Source: Lentinula raphanica (lineage: Eukaryota > Basidiomycota > Agaricomycetes > Agaricales > Omphalotaceae). From it: 64,000 nt of DNA. The notes beneath the pieces were generated by a model. That model did no database searches, had not been told where the DNA came from, and was given only the letters and a program-made list of their open reading frames with translations. Shown here piece after piece: positions 38,807 to 51,000 of this stretch. Position 1 is the stretch's first letter, and every line of letters begins with the position of its first letter. Made by a program: the position numbers and the translations under genes. The DNA lies in contig JANVFP010000013.1 in NCBI GenBank assembly GCA_027919835.1, positions 1,054,001 through 1,118,000 of the forward strand. The letters run 5' to 3'.

Positions 38807-40492
38807 TCAAACGGGGAACGACAAACTGCGAACGGATCTTATCCAGGTTGCATTCGCGTCAGGAAACTCCCAAGTCATCGCTCCGGCATCTGTGGAGAGA
38901 AGCTCAGCGGGCAAGAAACAAACACTCAACGGAAAAAAACTCACTCCAACCGGACCTCTTGGCGATTTCGAGACAGCGGGCGAGAGTCGTGGTGTTCATG
39001 AATCCGTTCGAAGCGTCACTGAAGAAAAGATGGATCAGTACAGATCTGAATCTCACAAGTTCAAGTCGAAGGAGATATGAATTGGCCCTTACCTCGGAAG
39101 CCCAGGCTTGCCAATGACTAGCTTCTCTAACGGAACACCGCTAGCAGCGATTTGAAAGAGGGCAGATTGGGGCCAGGTAGATGATGAGTTTGTCAAAAGT
39201 CCTTCGCAGGTCGTGTACTCGGTTGCTCCCTCTAACAGATTGAGAGGGAATATCAGATACATTCAACTCTTGCCTATCACTCTTTCATTGCTTACGATTG
39301 TAGAACTGTAAGTAAGGTTAGTTATTTGACTTGGTAAAGCAAACAAGAACGAACACACACCTGCAGGTTATACCAATCAATCAAACTGCCCACTGTTGAA
39401 TCCACTGTTAGATATGCCCCTCCGCCAAACTTTCCCGGAGAAAACCTGGTATTCATCCGTTCTAGTCGCCATTTGAACCGAATACAGAAGGTCAGTACTC
39501 ACCACGGTGCTACGGCTGGACAAAGAAGTGTCAATGAGATATAGCCGAAAGCATCGATCGTAAAACTTACGAGCATGAGTGAGTAGAAATATCCCTTGTG
39601 GAAGCTTGACGCGAAGTTGACGCGTGAATGCTGCAAGCCAGGCCTACAACGTTGATTTGTCGGTAAGGGAATGATCCAAACTGCAATGAAGCATGTCGTG
39701 AATAGTCACCTCAGCCTGTCCATCTCCTGCGTTAATTGCGTCAAAATCCTAAGAACGAGGTCACCATTTTCAGTTTTCACAGTTGATCGTTTTTACTGTC
39801 CAGCATTACTGACCTCGTAGTCAACGTCTACACCATCAAGGTCGAATTGGATAGCCCAATCAGCCATAGTATTCGCGGTTTCGATCGGGTCAGCCCCGTT
39901 AGTAGTAGGAGCATCAGTAGATCCGAAGAGAGAAACAATGAGCTTGATTCCGGCAGCAGCATATTCGGCCTTGATCGTTGTTCTTTGGGTCGGAGTGAGT
40001 TGTGTCCAGGCCAGTGCCTATGTAGGACGGAATGCATTACTCCCTCACCACAGACAGAAATCTCTATTTTCGAGTTCACTCACGTTATCGAATGCCCCCG
40101 CAACAAGAAGGAAGGATAGTGCACTGGGAGTAGATGTAAGCAACGGCGAATCGTGCGAATCGTGTGTCGAATGTAAGTAGGAAACCGCTCACAAAACGTT
40201 GAACCCCTACGAGAATCAATCAATGCACTGAGCAAGCTGGCAGGCCTTTCTTACGCGTAACGCGACATACCTCAACGTCGGAAACAGGCGGAGGAATTGT
40301 CAATCCGGGCACAGACCTATCGCTATAGATCACCCAATGTGGAGGAAGGGCTAGCGTGGCGTTGGGGGAAGCCGATACTGTGTTGTCTGTGCTGTTCTTG
40401 TGAGGAGGGTCATGCTTTTTCAACGGAGTCGACAACACGGATTGAAAGCCGAATAGGACCAAGACGAACAACTTGAGAGTAACTTGAAGCAT
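38807..40492 (-). CDS. secreted GH18 chitinase-like hydrolase
   Basis: Glycoside hydrolase family 18 protein of 331 residues that probably cleaves chitin or chito-oligosaccharides outside the cell. Twelve exons: 40271-40492, 40193-40206, 40084-40123, 39814-40017, 39710-39748, 39571-39643, 39503-39515, 39361-39445, 39296-39305, 39093-39231, 38945-39018 and 38807-38889; the sum is exactly 332 codons. A signal peptide (MLQVTLKLFVLVLFGFQSVLS) is followed by a short polar linker, then strand 1 (HWVIYSDR) and FNVFALSFLLVAGAFDN. The catalytic DxxDxDxE motif is intact as DLDGVDVDYE. Later come IFLLTHAPVAPW, DWYNLQFYNQGATEY, LEKLVIGKPGL, GFMNTTTLARC and NAGAMTWEFPDANATW, all typical of compact fungal GH18 enzymes. 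Exons of 10, 13 and 14 nt are required for these motifs to read through. Not part of any cluster here. Confidence 0.92.
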
Positions 40493-41428
40493 TTCGAAAC
40501 GACCTGAAGGTGCACAAGGAGACCCAAGGGAGATCTAACTCTATCGCATGCAAAGGTGCGATTGGAATTTATACCCCAACTGCGGCTGAATCGACAATAT
40601 CAATGCCTATGAATGCTGTATACAGTTTAGAGCAGTTCTGGGGTGGCAAGCCATGAAAAGAACGAAGCATGCTTTCTGAGATGGTCGCCAGCGAGTTCAC
40701 ACTATACGTGTCACTTTCTCCGGACACAACAGAATACCTCAGAATACCCAAGGGAATGACTGGTGACCGAGTCTCGCTGTATTCGTTATATGCGGGGACT
40801 CCGCCGGGACTTTGCTGAGACTCTTGACACGATAGCCAATAGAGGGGGAGCTGAAGAAACCTGAAGGTCAAAGCAGTGGTGCAAATGGTTACAGTGAATT
40901 ACCTGAAGAATTGTCGGAAAATCATTGGGCAATCGCAGGGAAGTTCAAGAACCGCTCTTTGAATTGCTCGGGAGAAGTGCAATTGAGAACGAAGAAATAG
41001 ACGAAACAGTCACATCAGTCACGAATGAGTGACTGACGTTATGCGGTCCGAACGCATTGGTTGTAGTGAGAGAGAGAGGATAAGATAAGATAAGAAGAGA
41101 AAGTGCTTTGGCGCTCAAGGCGCTTATTGAATTTACACGGACACGTGCGGCTGAAACTGTTCCGCTCAGCCAGCCTCAGTGACAGAGTCAAAACTTGAGC
41201 TCACCTTTGTGCACCTCTTCGTGAACTACAAGACGATCATCCAGGCTAACATCCACGAAAAAGGCTGCACTGGCTTTGTCTTACAAGGACAGCTATTCAG
41301 GCTACTTCTGGCTCGTGTTCTCAAACGGAATCGCTCTGAGTCGTAGAACTGCAAGATCTACTAGACTTTCCTTTTCTCAGCTTTTCTCTTAGGCTTCGTA
41401 GTTTTAATTTTCGCTGGGATACCCTACG
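40493..41428. other. intergenic region, promoter of duplicate gene A
   Basis: No exon is supported. From about 41070 the sequence is duplicated upstream of the second paralogue (from about 43060), including a GATAAG run, a GGCGCTC...GCGCTTATT stretch, a CACGTG box and TTTGTGCACCTCTT. Confidence 0.5.
41079..41094 (+). promoter_or_regulatory. GATAAG tandem in promoter of duplicate A
   Basis: GATAAGATAAGATAAG about 335-350 bp before the ATG at 41429. A shorter copy lies in the same place upstream of duplicate B. Confidence 0.4.
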
Positions 41429-42544
41429 ATGGACAAGAGCCTCGAGACTGACACGTCCAGACTTCCATACTTTGACTATGGTGGAGTTGGCTGGTCATCT
41501 TTGCGCAGAATCCTCATCGACTACGGCGGTCTCCCAGACATCACCAACGACGAACAAGCTGCCCAATATATGCGTCGAGTCTTTGAGCCTGATCACAGAG
41601 ACATAAGGGAACGACTTCAAATACAGCAGCCACATGTCGAGGTCCATTGTCCTCTCATCCCCAAGGGAGTCGGGATCAAGTCCCTTCCCGTACCGATTCA
41701 CCCTTATGCCAAGGCATTGATGACCGCACGCAAGTATGTACCTCTATGGTACTTCCTCCCCGTGGCGACAGCGGAAGGGAGAACAGGCAGCAGAGATTAT
41801 TCAGTAGACCATGGTCACTGCTGCCGCAGATCCTCCGCCACTCTCATTGTGCGAGCTTCGCTTAACGAAATCCCTGACTCTCAGCTTGCCTGGTCTCAAA
41901 TCCGCCTAGCCAAAGCTGGGTTTCTCGAAGCGCTCAAACTTGGTGATTACACCTCAGAGTACATCACCATGTTCACGAATTTCTATACCAACATGGATAT
42001 GCACCCCGAGATGTGCAGAATACACGGAGAAAGGGTGATGATCCACTACCACAGCGAAATGAGAATGGCATGGTACGATGCTTTCGAACGAGGAGAACCA
42101 TTTGACCTGGCAGTTATTTCCAAAAACGTGTTGCAAGAATGTAGGTATGACATAGAAAGCCAAATTCATCAGGAACGAAATGAAAGTACGTCTCAGAGAT
42201 TAAAGTGTTGAAATACTGTCCACTTACCTCCGTCCCTTTTCCCATATCCACAACCTACCACTTTGCCGCCTGCCTACCGTGGACCTCACTCACTGCGTTC
42301 GAACATTGATTATACAGGCATCCAAGCTGCCAGTGCTGCCACAGCCGCTGCTCAAGCGCAATTGGACCAGTTTTCGGAAAATGAGCCAGGCCCTCACCGT
42401 TACTCCTCCCGTGCCAATCATCGCACACATCCCTATCGATACACCTCCCCGCGGAAAGGCAGCTTTTCCAAAGATGCGGATAGAGCTTATGATGGAATAC
42501 CTCCGGCTTCAGCACCTCGTTCCTTTCGACGCAGTGGCGAGTAA
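41429..42544 (+). CDS. tandem-duplicate protein A, unknown function
   Basis: Predicted 327-residue protein in two exons, 41429-42185 and 42318-42544 (132-nt phase-1 intron). No signal peptide or membrane segment. The first 250 residues form a conserved block also found in duplicate B: PDITNDEQAAQY, HPYAKAL, ARKYVPLWYFLPVA, GFLEALKLGDYT, EYITMF, NMDMHPEMC, RVMIHYHSEMR and GEPFDLAVIS. This pattern (W/HYF near the middle, a W-x-Q-x-R/C-x-A helix, an N-x-D-x-HP motif and a final RGEPFD...I) recalls a multi-copy family of hypothetical proteins in Agaricomycetes; I know no tested function. The second exon encodes a basic Ser/Arg/His-rich, probably disordered tail ending SAPRSFRRSGE. Divergence from B is moderate (roughly 65-70% by eye), so the duplication is not recent. 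Confidence 0.75.
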
Positions 42545-43397
42545 CTGGACGGTGGAGAAGCGATGTCTTCGACCTATTCTATGTCTCCGAAACTTTGCCA
42601 AAATCTTGTCTCTCACCACGAGTGCATGCAATCCGCTCTCCACTAGCAGCCAATTCCACGCATATGCAATACACTATAACTGTGAATGCAGGACACACTC
42701 TCTCAGTACACTGTACTGCCAGGACTCCTCCAGCCTTTCTACTCGGAAATTAATTTACTCAGATCTCTATCCACAGAGTATCAATCAGCAGTCAAATTTT
42801 GTGTTGAATTCACAATACAATACAAAGACGTAGTATCCTCTATACTACAAGTAATCCCTGTCAATCCAATTATTCCTCATACTCAATTCTACTAACTCCC
42901 AGTTGAATCGCAGTTTGTGCTCTTTTTTTCTCGAGTCCGTAGTACCACATTCAAAATACTTGTGCTATACAGACAAATTGTGCTTCAGGCTGAATCTGGT
43001 TTGGACTTCAGGGGCCTGAGATTGAAGGATGGGAGATTTTGAGGAATCCTGGTTGATGATACTGGTATGATAAGATAAGAAAGTGGATTGGCGCTCGGGC
43101 GCTTATTTAACCTTTGCACGGGCACGTGGTCCTCCTGAACTGTTCTTGAAGTTGTTCAACGGACTCAAAACTCGATCTCAGCTTTGTGCACCTCTTTGCG
43201 AACTATAAGACGACAGCCAGGCTAATACTCATCGAAGAGAGGCTACTATTAAATCCTTCTCGCTCTACAAGACTAGCTATTCAGGCTATTTCTGACTTGT
43301 GTCTACGGAATCTCTCTTCGTCGGATTGAAATACAAGCCTATCTAGGCTTTCATTTAGAATTCGTGGTCCTAATATCTACTGCTACAACGATATCGT
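42545..43397. other. spacer and promoter between tandem duplicates
   Basis: About 50 bp after the stop of A remain similar to the sequence after B's stop. The middle is unique. From about 43060 it matches the promoter of A. Within it, GATAAGATAAGA lies at 43069-43080 and a CACGTG box near 43123. Confidence 0.5.
43069..43080 (+). promoter_or_regulatory. GATAAG tandem in promoter of duplicate B
   Basis: GATAAGATAAGA about 320-330 bp upstream of the ATG at 43398, matching the position of the run upstream of duplicate A. Confidence 0.4.
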
Positions 43398-44543
43398 ATG
43401 ATGGACAAGAAACACGAAATTGACCGGTCCAATCTCCCATACTCCGATTATGGTGGAGCTCGCTGGGCGTCTTTGCGCAATACTCTCATCAGCTCCAGCC
43501 GTCTTCCAGACATCACCAACGACGAACAAGCTGCCCAATATATACGGCAACTCTGGGAGTCTGAGAACGCAGGCTCAAGGGGTCGATACGAAATACAGCA
43601 GCAACAGGATCAACTTCTGCTGAAACGGGATCCTCCCATCCAGAAGGGAGTCGGGATCAATTCCCTACCGGTATTCATTCATCCTTACGCAAAGGCATTG
43701 GTAGTCGCACGCAAGTATGTACCTCTATGGTACTTCCTCCCCGTGGCGAAAGCGGAAGGGAAGTCGGGCACATTAGAATTCTTACTGGACAACAGGCCCT
43801 TCGAGTCCCTTACACTCGTCCTGCGACCTTCCCCTAATGCGATTCCTGACTCTCATCTTTCTTGGACTCAAATCTGCCTAGCCAGAAAAGGTTTTCTGGA
43901 AGCGCTCAAAGTCGGTGAATACACCTTAGAGTACATCACTATGTTCACAGATTTTTATGCCAACATGGATATGCACCCCGAGATGTGCAACATAGACGGA
44001 GACAGGGTGATGATCCACTACCACAGTGAAATGAGAATAGCATGGTACAATGCTCTGGAGCGGGGAGAACCGTTCGACCTGGCGGTTATATCCGAGAACA
44101 TCTTGGGTGCAAGTCGGCAAAGGATTGACCGGCGGATTCATGAAGAACGACTTGAAAGTATGTTTATTACAGAAATTTGATACCTGAAATATCTATTGAC
44201 CTCGACTACCTTTCCCTCCTTTGCCCCTCCGCATGATACATCCACGCCACAACTTATGATTTTGCCGCCAACCATCAACGACTCGCACTAAATGCACCTA
44301 ACATGATCGAACCATACAGACATGCGAGCTGAGACAGCCGCTGCACAAGCGGGCTTGGACCAGCTCCCAACAGATGAGCCAAGCCCTCGTCATTTCTCTT
44401 CCCGCGCGAATCATCGCGCGCATCCTTACCGGTCTACTTCCCCGCGAAAGGCCAGCTCCAAGAACGCAGACAGAGCTTATGATGATGCTCACTCGAGAAT
44501 TCCTCCTTCGGCACCTCGTTCCTTTCGACGCAGTGGCGAATAA
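43398..44543 (+). CDS. tandem-duplicate protein B, unknown function
   Basis: Paralogue of the gene at 41429, also 327 residues in two exons, 43398-44157 and 44320-44543 (162-nt intron at the same phase-1 position). The same conserved segments occur: PDITNDEQAAQYIRQ, HPYAKALVVARKYVPLWYF, IPDSHLSWTQICLA, GFLEALKVGEYTLEYITMF, NMDMHPEMC, MIHYHSEMR and RGEPFDLAVIS. The tail (SSRANHRAHPYRSTSPRK, then SAPRSFRRSGE at the end) is as similar as the main block, and indels between the copies are multiples of three, so both copies look under coding constraint. MM at the start allows 43398 or 43401. Function unknown. Confidence 0.75.
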
Positions 44544-45071
44544 TTGGAGGGTGGAGAAGCAATGTCTTGACATGTTCTATGTCTTCAAAAGTAGGCCACA
44601 ACTATGGCTTACGAGTATAACAGAGGACTACATGCAATCCACTCCGCGCCAGAATTCCATTCGATACATATTCGATTCGATACACCTGTGATTGTGAAAC
44701 AGGCTCAGCTCTCGCCGCTGGGACTCGAAAGCTCTCGAGCTTATCACCCAAAGATCGTCTTGCTCAGCTTTCAAGCTCTTGTACATAAAACTTAGGGTAC
44801 AGAAGCACTTGACTACATAGGTTTTGTTGATTCCAGTTCCCATTTGAAATCGCACTTTGAAGAGTTCTCTCTTACTCGACTTGACTACTATTTTGGCTGA
44901 TGTGTGATGATTAGACAGAAGACATATGGCTATGGCCTACGGATGTGTATGCATGCAAAGGTAAGAGTACATGAGATTATTTACAGAATGATGCAAGTGA
45001 ATTTATATACACCTTGAAAGGAAAAGAAGAGACATAAATGACCCAACAAAGACCAGAATAATGATAGGAAA
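44544..45071. other. convergent intergenic region
   Basis: 3' flanks of duplicate B (+) and adenylate cyclase (-). Nothing else is supported. Confidence 0.5.
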
Positions 45072-48000
45072 CTAGAAAGGAGGATAAAGACCTTGAATGA
45101 TATTTAACAACGACTGCAACGTCCGCTCATCGAGACATTCCCTTTGCCCATCAATGGCAGCTAACAACGAATCCTTGGTAGAACCCCCTAATGACCTCTC
45201 TCTAATTTTCGCAACCGCGTTTTCAATCCTCCCTGACAAGGCATCCAACACGAGTGTCATGTCCCTATCTGAAGACGTCTTCTCGTCCAACGGCGGTAAG
45301 AGTAAATTAGGATCTCCATAGAGATAGAGTGGATCCTCTTCTTCGTCATTGTCATTCTCCGCACTGACGGTCTGCATTGAACTCTTGCGGTCACCCATCT
45401 CCTTGAAAATGCGCGATGTCGCGAGAGACTCGAGACGAAGACATACTAAACCTAGCTGACGGATCTGTGAGACGCTGAATTGGACTCTCGATCCCGAGGC
45501 ATCTGGATCTGCAACGACTTCACGCAAATCATGTCTAGCGACAAGGTGACCGGGATAGATGAGTGAGAGGTGTTCAGGTAACTCGAGCCCCTTGAGCTTA
45601 ACTGCCCCTACTTCGATTATGTGCAATCCAAGTCTTCGGACGTTGTCTACAGCCTCAGGTGGTTGTATATCTGAATGCGGTGTCGGCGGACCACCATGAA
45701 GCTTTGCTTTAATCTCTCTAATGACTTCTTCGCTGCACATGATCTGACCTCCAGCTGCACTAGAGTTGATTCGTGCGGAACGATTGACCATAGGACCGAA
45801 ATAATCCATCCGATGATTTACTGGATCCACTTCGCAAAGGGGCGTACCACAATGGATACCCATACGAACAGAAAGACCTTGGGCTATAAGCCGACGTTCG
45901 AAATCGTATATTGGCTTCCCGTCTTCACATTCGAGGATTTCTAGCGGCCAATCTTGCTCGAGTAACTCCATCTGTACCGCAAGCGACCACCAAACTGCCG
46001 CCATTGTCGTTGGAAAAGCACACATGAATGCATCTCCCTCTGTCTTGACCTCGTAGCCACCACAGAATCTCAATTTACGCCGAAGGAGCGTGTTATGTAG
46101 TCTCCATGCGGTGTTCATCCCACGATTAACATCCCACAGGTGAGTGGAGTTACGGATGTCAGTGAAGACGAGTGCGAGATGGCCTGTAGGAGCTGGGACC
46201 TCGTCCTGAAGCCTGGAGAGACCGCGATCAGTGATGAGCGTCTTGGGTGCCCTAAATGGTTGTGGGTCTACGATTGAACCTTCCCGACTCCTTGTTTCAT
46301 CTCTTCTGAATAAGTCGGAGACAGATATCACCATGATCATCGTGCTCCCATCTGCTCCATAGCTTATTGCGAAATCTCTCAATTTCTGAGCAGCAAGCAT
46401 CGGGTCCCCTCGCTCCCTCCTTGCAATATCCACAGCAGTCTTATACGAGACAAAGTCCCAGAGACCTCTATTAGCAACAATAACGAACTCATCTTGCTCT
46501 GAAAGCTCCCAAGCGAAGATATCTGGTCGGGCATTGACGATGGGAAGAAGATGGAAGAACCCGAAGGAGCGACTGATATCTATTTCGTCATTCACCAATC
46601 CAGCGGGAGATATCCAGCCCTCAGCAGCTCGTATACGGGACATCTCGAGCCGGTCATAGGGATCGTGTTTGCGCGAAACGGGTTCAGGATACCCTCCTCT
46701 CGAAACAACAGCGAGTGCATTTCCGGCATTCGCGACGTACATGGTATGTCCACGAAAATATAGTACGACGCCTGATGCTCCACTCCTTGCAATGAACGCA
46801 TCATGGAATTCCGGGCTAGAGGCAGCAGAACCACCAGGCAAAGAGGCTTGCATGTTCTTGTTTCGATTCGAGAATAGTAGATCGTGAAGATTCTGATTGA
46901 TCTTCAAGAAACTCCTCCGCAGAGCATCCGGAACGCCCTCGGCCTTCTCCCTTCTCAGACCCGCAAGCTGAGCATTGAACACCTCTACAAAGTTATCCCT
47001 CAGGAATTTTGCAATCTTGTTACCGCTGATCCCCGGCGGCATGGCCTTTGGCGGCTGGCTGCGACCAAAGATGGCGAAGATAGCTTCGTTCTTCCGCTGA
47101 GCGGAAGATGAAGGGAACTCGTGTACAAGGTCTAACATACTGAGATGGCTATTCCGCCCTAGAGTGTCTGCAATACCATACGCCATACCACACACGGTGC
47201 TTTCTGATGTGCGCACACGACGATCTACGAGTTCGTCAGGAATGACAGATTGACCTGTAGTGGTGATGGTGACATCCATGAGACCGAGTACGCGCAACTG
47301 GGTTAAATTGGTGAAACCCCCCAGTGACTGTTGTTGGATGTCGGTACTGGTAGCTTTGAGTGAGGGCGGAGCATTGGAAACAAGTGCACCATCCGGAGTC
47401 CTGTGTTTTGCAAAGGCATCGGGGACCTTACTATGCCTCGAACCACCAGGGCCCAGTTTGGTGTTGTTGGAGCGTATTTGAAGGCGTTTGTTTCCAGAGA
47501 GGTTTAGATATCTCAAATTCTTATTGAAGTTCCTGAAGAAGACCCAACAATCAGCGACGATCATGAACGATAGAGATACCAACTGACCAATTCCAGTCGA
47601 ACTCCCAATTATAGATATTGTACTTCAATGAATTACTGCCCACGTCCAAGATCGACAAATTTTGCACTTTTCCCAGCTCTTGTGGCAATGTTTGCAGTCG
47701 ATTACCATTTATGAACAGTGTGGTCAGCTGTGTCATTCGAGCCAAATCCTCCGTAGGAAGAGTGGTCAACTTGTTTCCACTGAGGTAAAGCTCTTCAAGG
47801 TGTGACTTTTGAGAAGGTTGCGGTTGTTGCTGTGAAGACTGAGATGTGATTGCGGAGGGGACATCAGTGAGGAAGTTTTTGAAGAAACCGGCTGGTAACT
47901 CCTGGATCAGATTGAAAGAGAGATTGAGAACTTTGAGGTTCTGGAAAAGAGATAGGAAGCCAAGGGATTCGGCGGTTAACTGATTTTCACCCAAGTATAG

Positions 48001-51000
48001 TTTTTCGAGTGCGTGAGCGAGGTAGGGAAGGCGGGAAGAGGAGAAGGGATCATTGAAAGAAGAGCTTGAACCTTTACGGTCAGGAAAAGGATGCATGTGT
48101 AATTCATCCATGGAAAATCTGGATGAATCTCCGATCTGTGATGTCGGTGGAGGAGGTGTACTTGGTGCAGCCCATTTCTCGATCAGATTGCTAGTGGCAT
48201 TTAGTTTCACCAGCTTCTTGCACGCCCAGAGCTCGCCAGGAAGTTCCGTCAGATTATTCTCGTGTATGTCTAATACTTCCAAGCTTCTGAGCCTCCCAAT
48301 CCCTTGAGGAAGCCTCTCCAATAGATTATCCGCACATTCGAGTATCTGTAGTTGATCAAGGTCGCCTAATGTAGAAGGAAGGACTTTTATGTTGTTATGG
48401 GAAAGCTTAAGCGTGCGAAGCGAAGGGACAGAAGAAAGGGCTACAGCAGATATTGAAGACAGCTTTGCGTGGGAGACATCGAGAGAGAAGAGCGCGGTGT
48501 ACGGTCCTCGATGACCTACTGGACCAGGAATGACGCGAATTTCGGTGATCTCGTTATATCCTGCATCGATAGCACTCAGGTTAGGCCCTAAACAGAGATC
48601 AACTCCATTTAATCTGTTGTGGTCTGTGCTCAGCTTCTCGAGTTTGGGCAACATGGCGATGACTGTTAGATCCCCTATGAGATTCCGCCTACAATCCAAC
48701 CTGCGCAGCGAGACTAGCGATGATGCATTGGCAGGAATCGATGTTATTTGGTTCCCAACCATGATGAGATGTTCAAGGTTCCGAAGTTGACCTATTTCGT
48801 CGGGTAGATCAAGGATCGTATTGAAAGAGATGTCAAGATCGCGCAAAGACTCGAGCTGGCAGACGACGGCAGGAAGAACCCGAAACTTGTTGTTAGAGAT
48901 GTTAAGCGTGGTCAAGCTTCGCAGGCGAGGAAAATGCCAAGGCAATTTCTCCATACGATTGTTTTGCACTTTCAGCACCTTCAGCCCAGGTATACCCTCT
49001 AGATAAGCATCATCCAGATCTCCGATTCTATTAGAGCTTAGGTCCAATCGAGTGAGAGAGACAGCAAACCGAATATTATTCGGTACTTTCTTAAGTGCCA
49101 TATGCGAGAGACGTAATTCGGTCAGAGATTGAGAGCTGGCTTGGATGAAATCAAGAGGGAGGTCGAGCATAGGATTGCGCGAAAGGGACAAGGAGGTAAT
49201 CTGATCGGCATGTTGATGCAAGGCGACTGGAATGGTGCGAAGGGAGCGACCAGAAAGGTCGACGCGTTCATAATCATCAATGGTCAGATTTTGCTCCTAT
49301 ATAATGAACCGGTGTGTAAGTCATGACTAAGAACGTAAAGGGAACATGCACGCACTGCAGGCCCGAAAACCTGACTCTTGTAAACAAATTTCAACAAGAA
49401 GGACAATCCCTCGCCACCTAGAAGTTCGAAACCGTCGCTCACGTCGTATCCGGCCTGTTCTAAGCGTCTCCGGACGATATCAGCAGGTCTTTCGGTTTGT
49501 GTGAGAATACGCTCTGGGTAGCAAATGATTAGATGTTCATCTTATAAGAGATGTATGCAAGATACTCACCTCGTCCCCGCTCCTTGAGATACAGCCTGTG
49601 CGTCTCCCTTTCTTCTCCTAACAACAACTTAGCGTTCAACTTGGGTGTCAATTGTGCAACAGTGATGTTGAACCCGCATGAAACGACGTGATATGTATTG
49701 TTCGCCCTATGAATTCTGATCCTGAATCGAGAGGGAGTCTCAGAAGTCCCATCTTGAGATGATGAACCCTGGATCAGATGAGAATCTTGCGATTTGAGGT
49801 GAGGTGGGAGAAGTTGTTGGCGGGATGAAGAACTGTAAGGAGGATGAGATGGTCTCCGTTGGTTGATAGAAGAGTTGAGCGAGGAAAGACTGAGGTTGAG
49901 TTCACGCTTTGAACCCAATCGAGTAGTGTCTGTATCACCGTAAATGTGATGGGTCTCGCTAGTTGTATCGCCTTTGCTGTTCTTCCGCGGATGAGGAATC
50001 AGCTTTCTAGCTTTCTTATGGGAGTAGCTTGACTCCTTCCTACCACCGTTCAGGTTAGCGTAGGAAGTGACAGATGTGATCGAACCAGCAATGGACGGAG
50101 GGTACTGAGAACCGTAAGCCGATGTGGAGATGGAGCCATAGTGAGAGGTGTTCGTAGAGAAAGACCGAAGGGAGGCAACACTGCCAGGTTGTTGACGTTC
50201 AATGCGTCGACCATGCTCATCCACACCATTCAGACCGCCAGCCCCGTTTCGGACTACTAACATATCTACCTCGTCGTCATCTTCGTCAAGATCACCCCTT
50301 CCTGACTTAGCAAACTCCAGCGGTCTCCCTCCGCCTACGGTTCCCCTGCCTCCTGGTCCTATGCTCCTGCTCCCTATGCTTCCCGGAGCCAGATTATGCA
50401 ACAAGCTATCCTCAGAAGAAGAGTAGTACTCTTCCTCGGCTTCATGTTCACCTTCGTCCAAGAATTGGACATCCCATGATTGAGGAGGCACCCACGACGG
50501 TGAACCAGGAGGAGGTGCATCGTTGTCATGCAGTTGGGAGCTGGAGGACGACTGATTGCTGGATATAGCAGGAACGTTCGAAGCGCTTCTACCGTTCGCT
50601 CCGCCGTTATTGTCCAAGCCTCCGTGTAGACCGTTTGTCGAAGTAGGGGGGATCATCACATTTAGTCCCGGCTGTAAGCCTTCCCGAAACTTATTGTGCT
50701 GTTGCTGGGTCGGGAGGATGGTCCGAGGGGAGATCTTTCTGTCAACTGTGTTCAGATGGGCGAGGGATGAGCTACGCGGAGGTGGAGAGGCTGAGCTCGG
50801 AGGGGAATAAGGAGACACGGAAGAATGGGGCGTGAACAAAGGTGGTGAAATACTGCCAGTACTTTGAGATGAGAAGGAAGAAAAGGGGTTATTGAATTCG
50901 GAATGGGAGATGGGGCCAAGAGGATTGTACTGATTGTTTGTTGAATGCGGATGCGAGTGTTGCGAATGTCTATCGTCGGAAATACTCTGATTGAGAGTAT

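Noticed and set aside
38791..39117. Plus-strand open frame of 108 codons with downstream open frames, looking like the end of a gene
   Set aside because: It is antisense to the last three exons of the GH18 gene, whose conserved motifs and splice sites explain the sequence fully.
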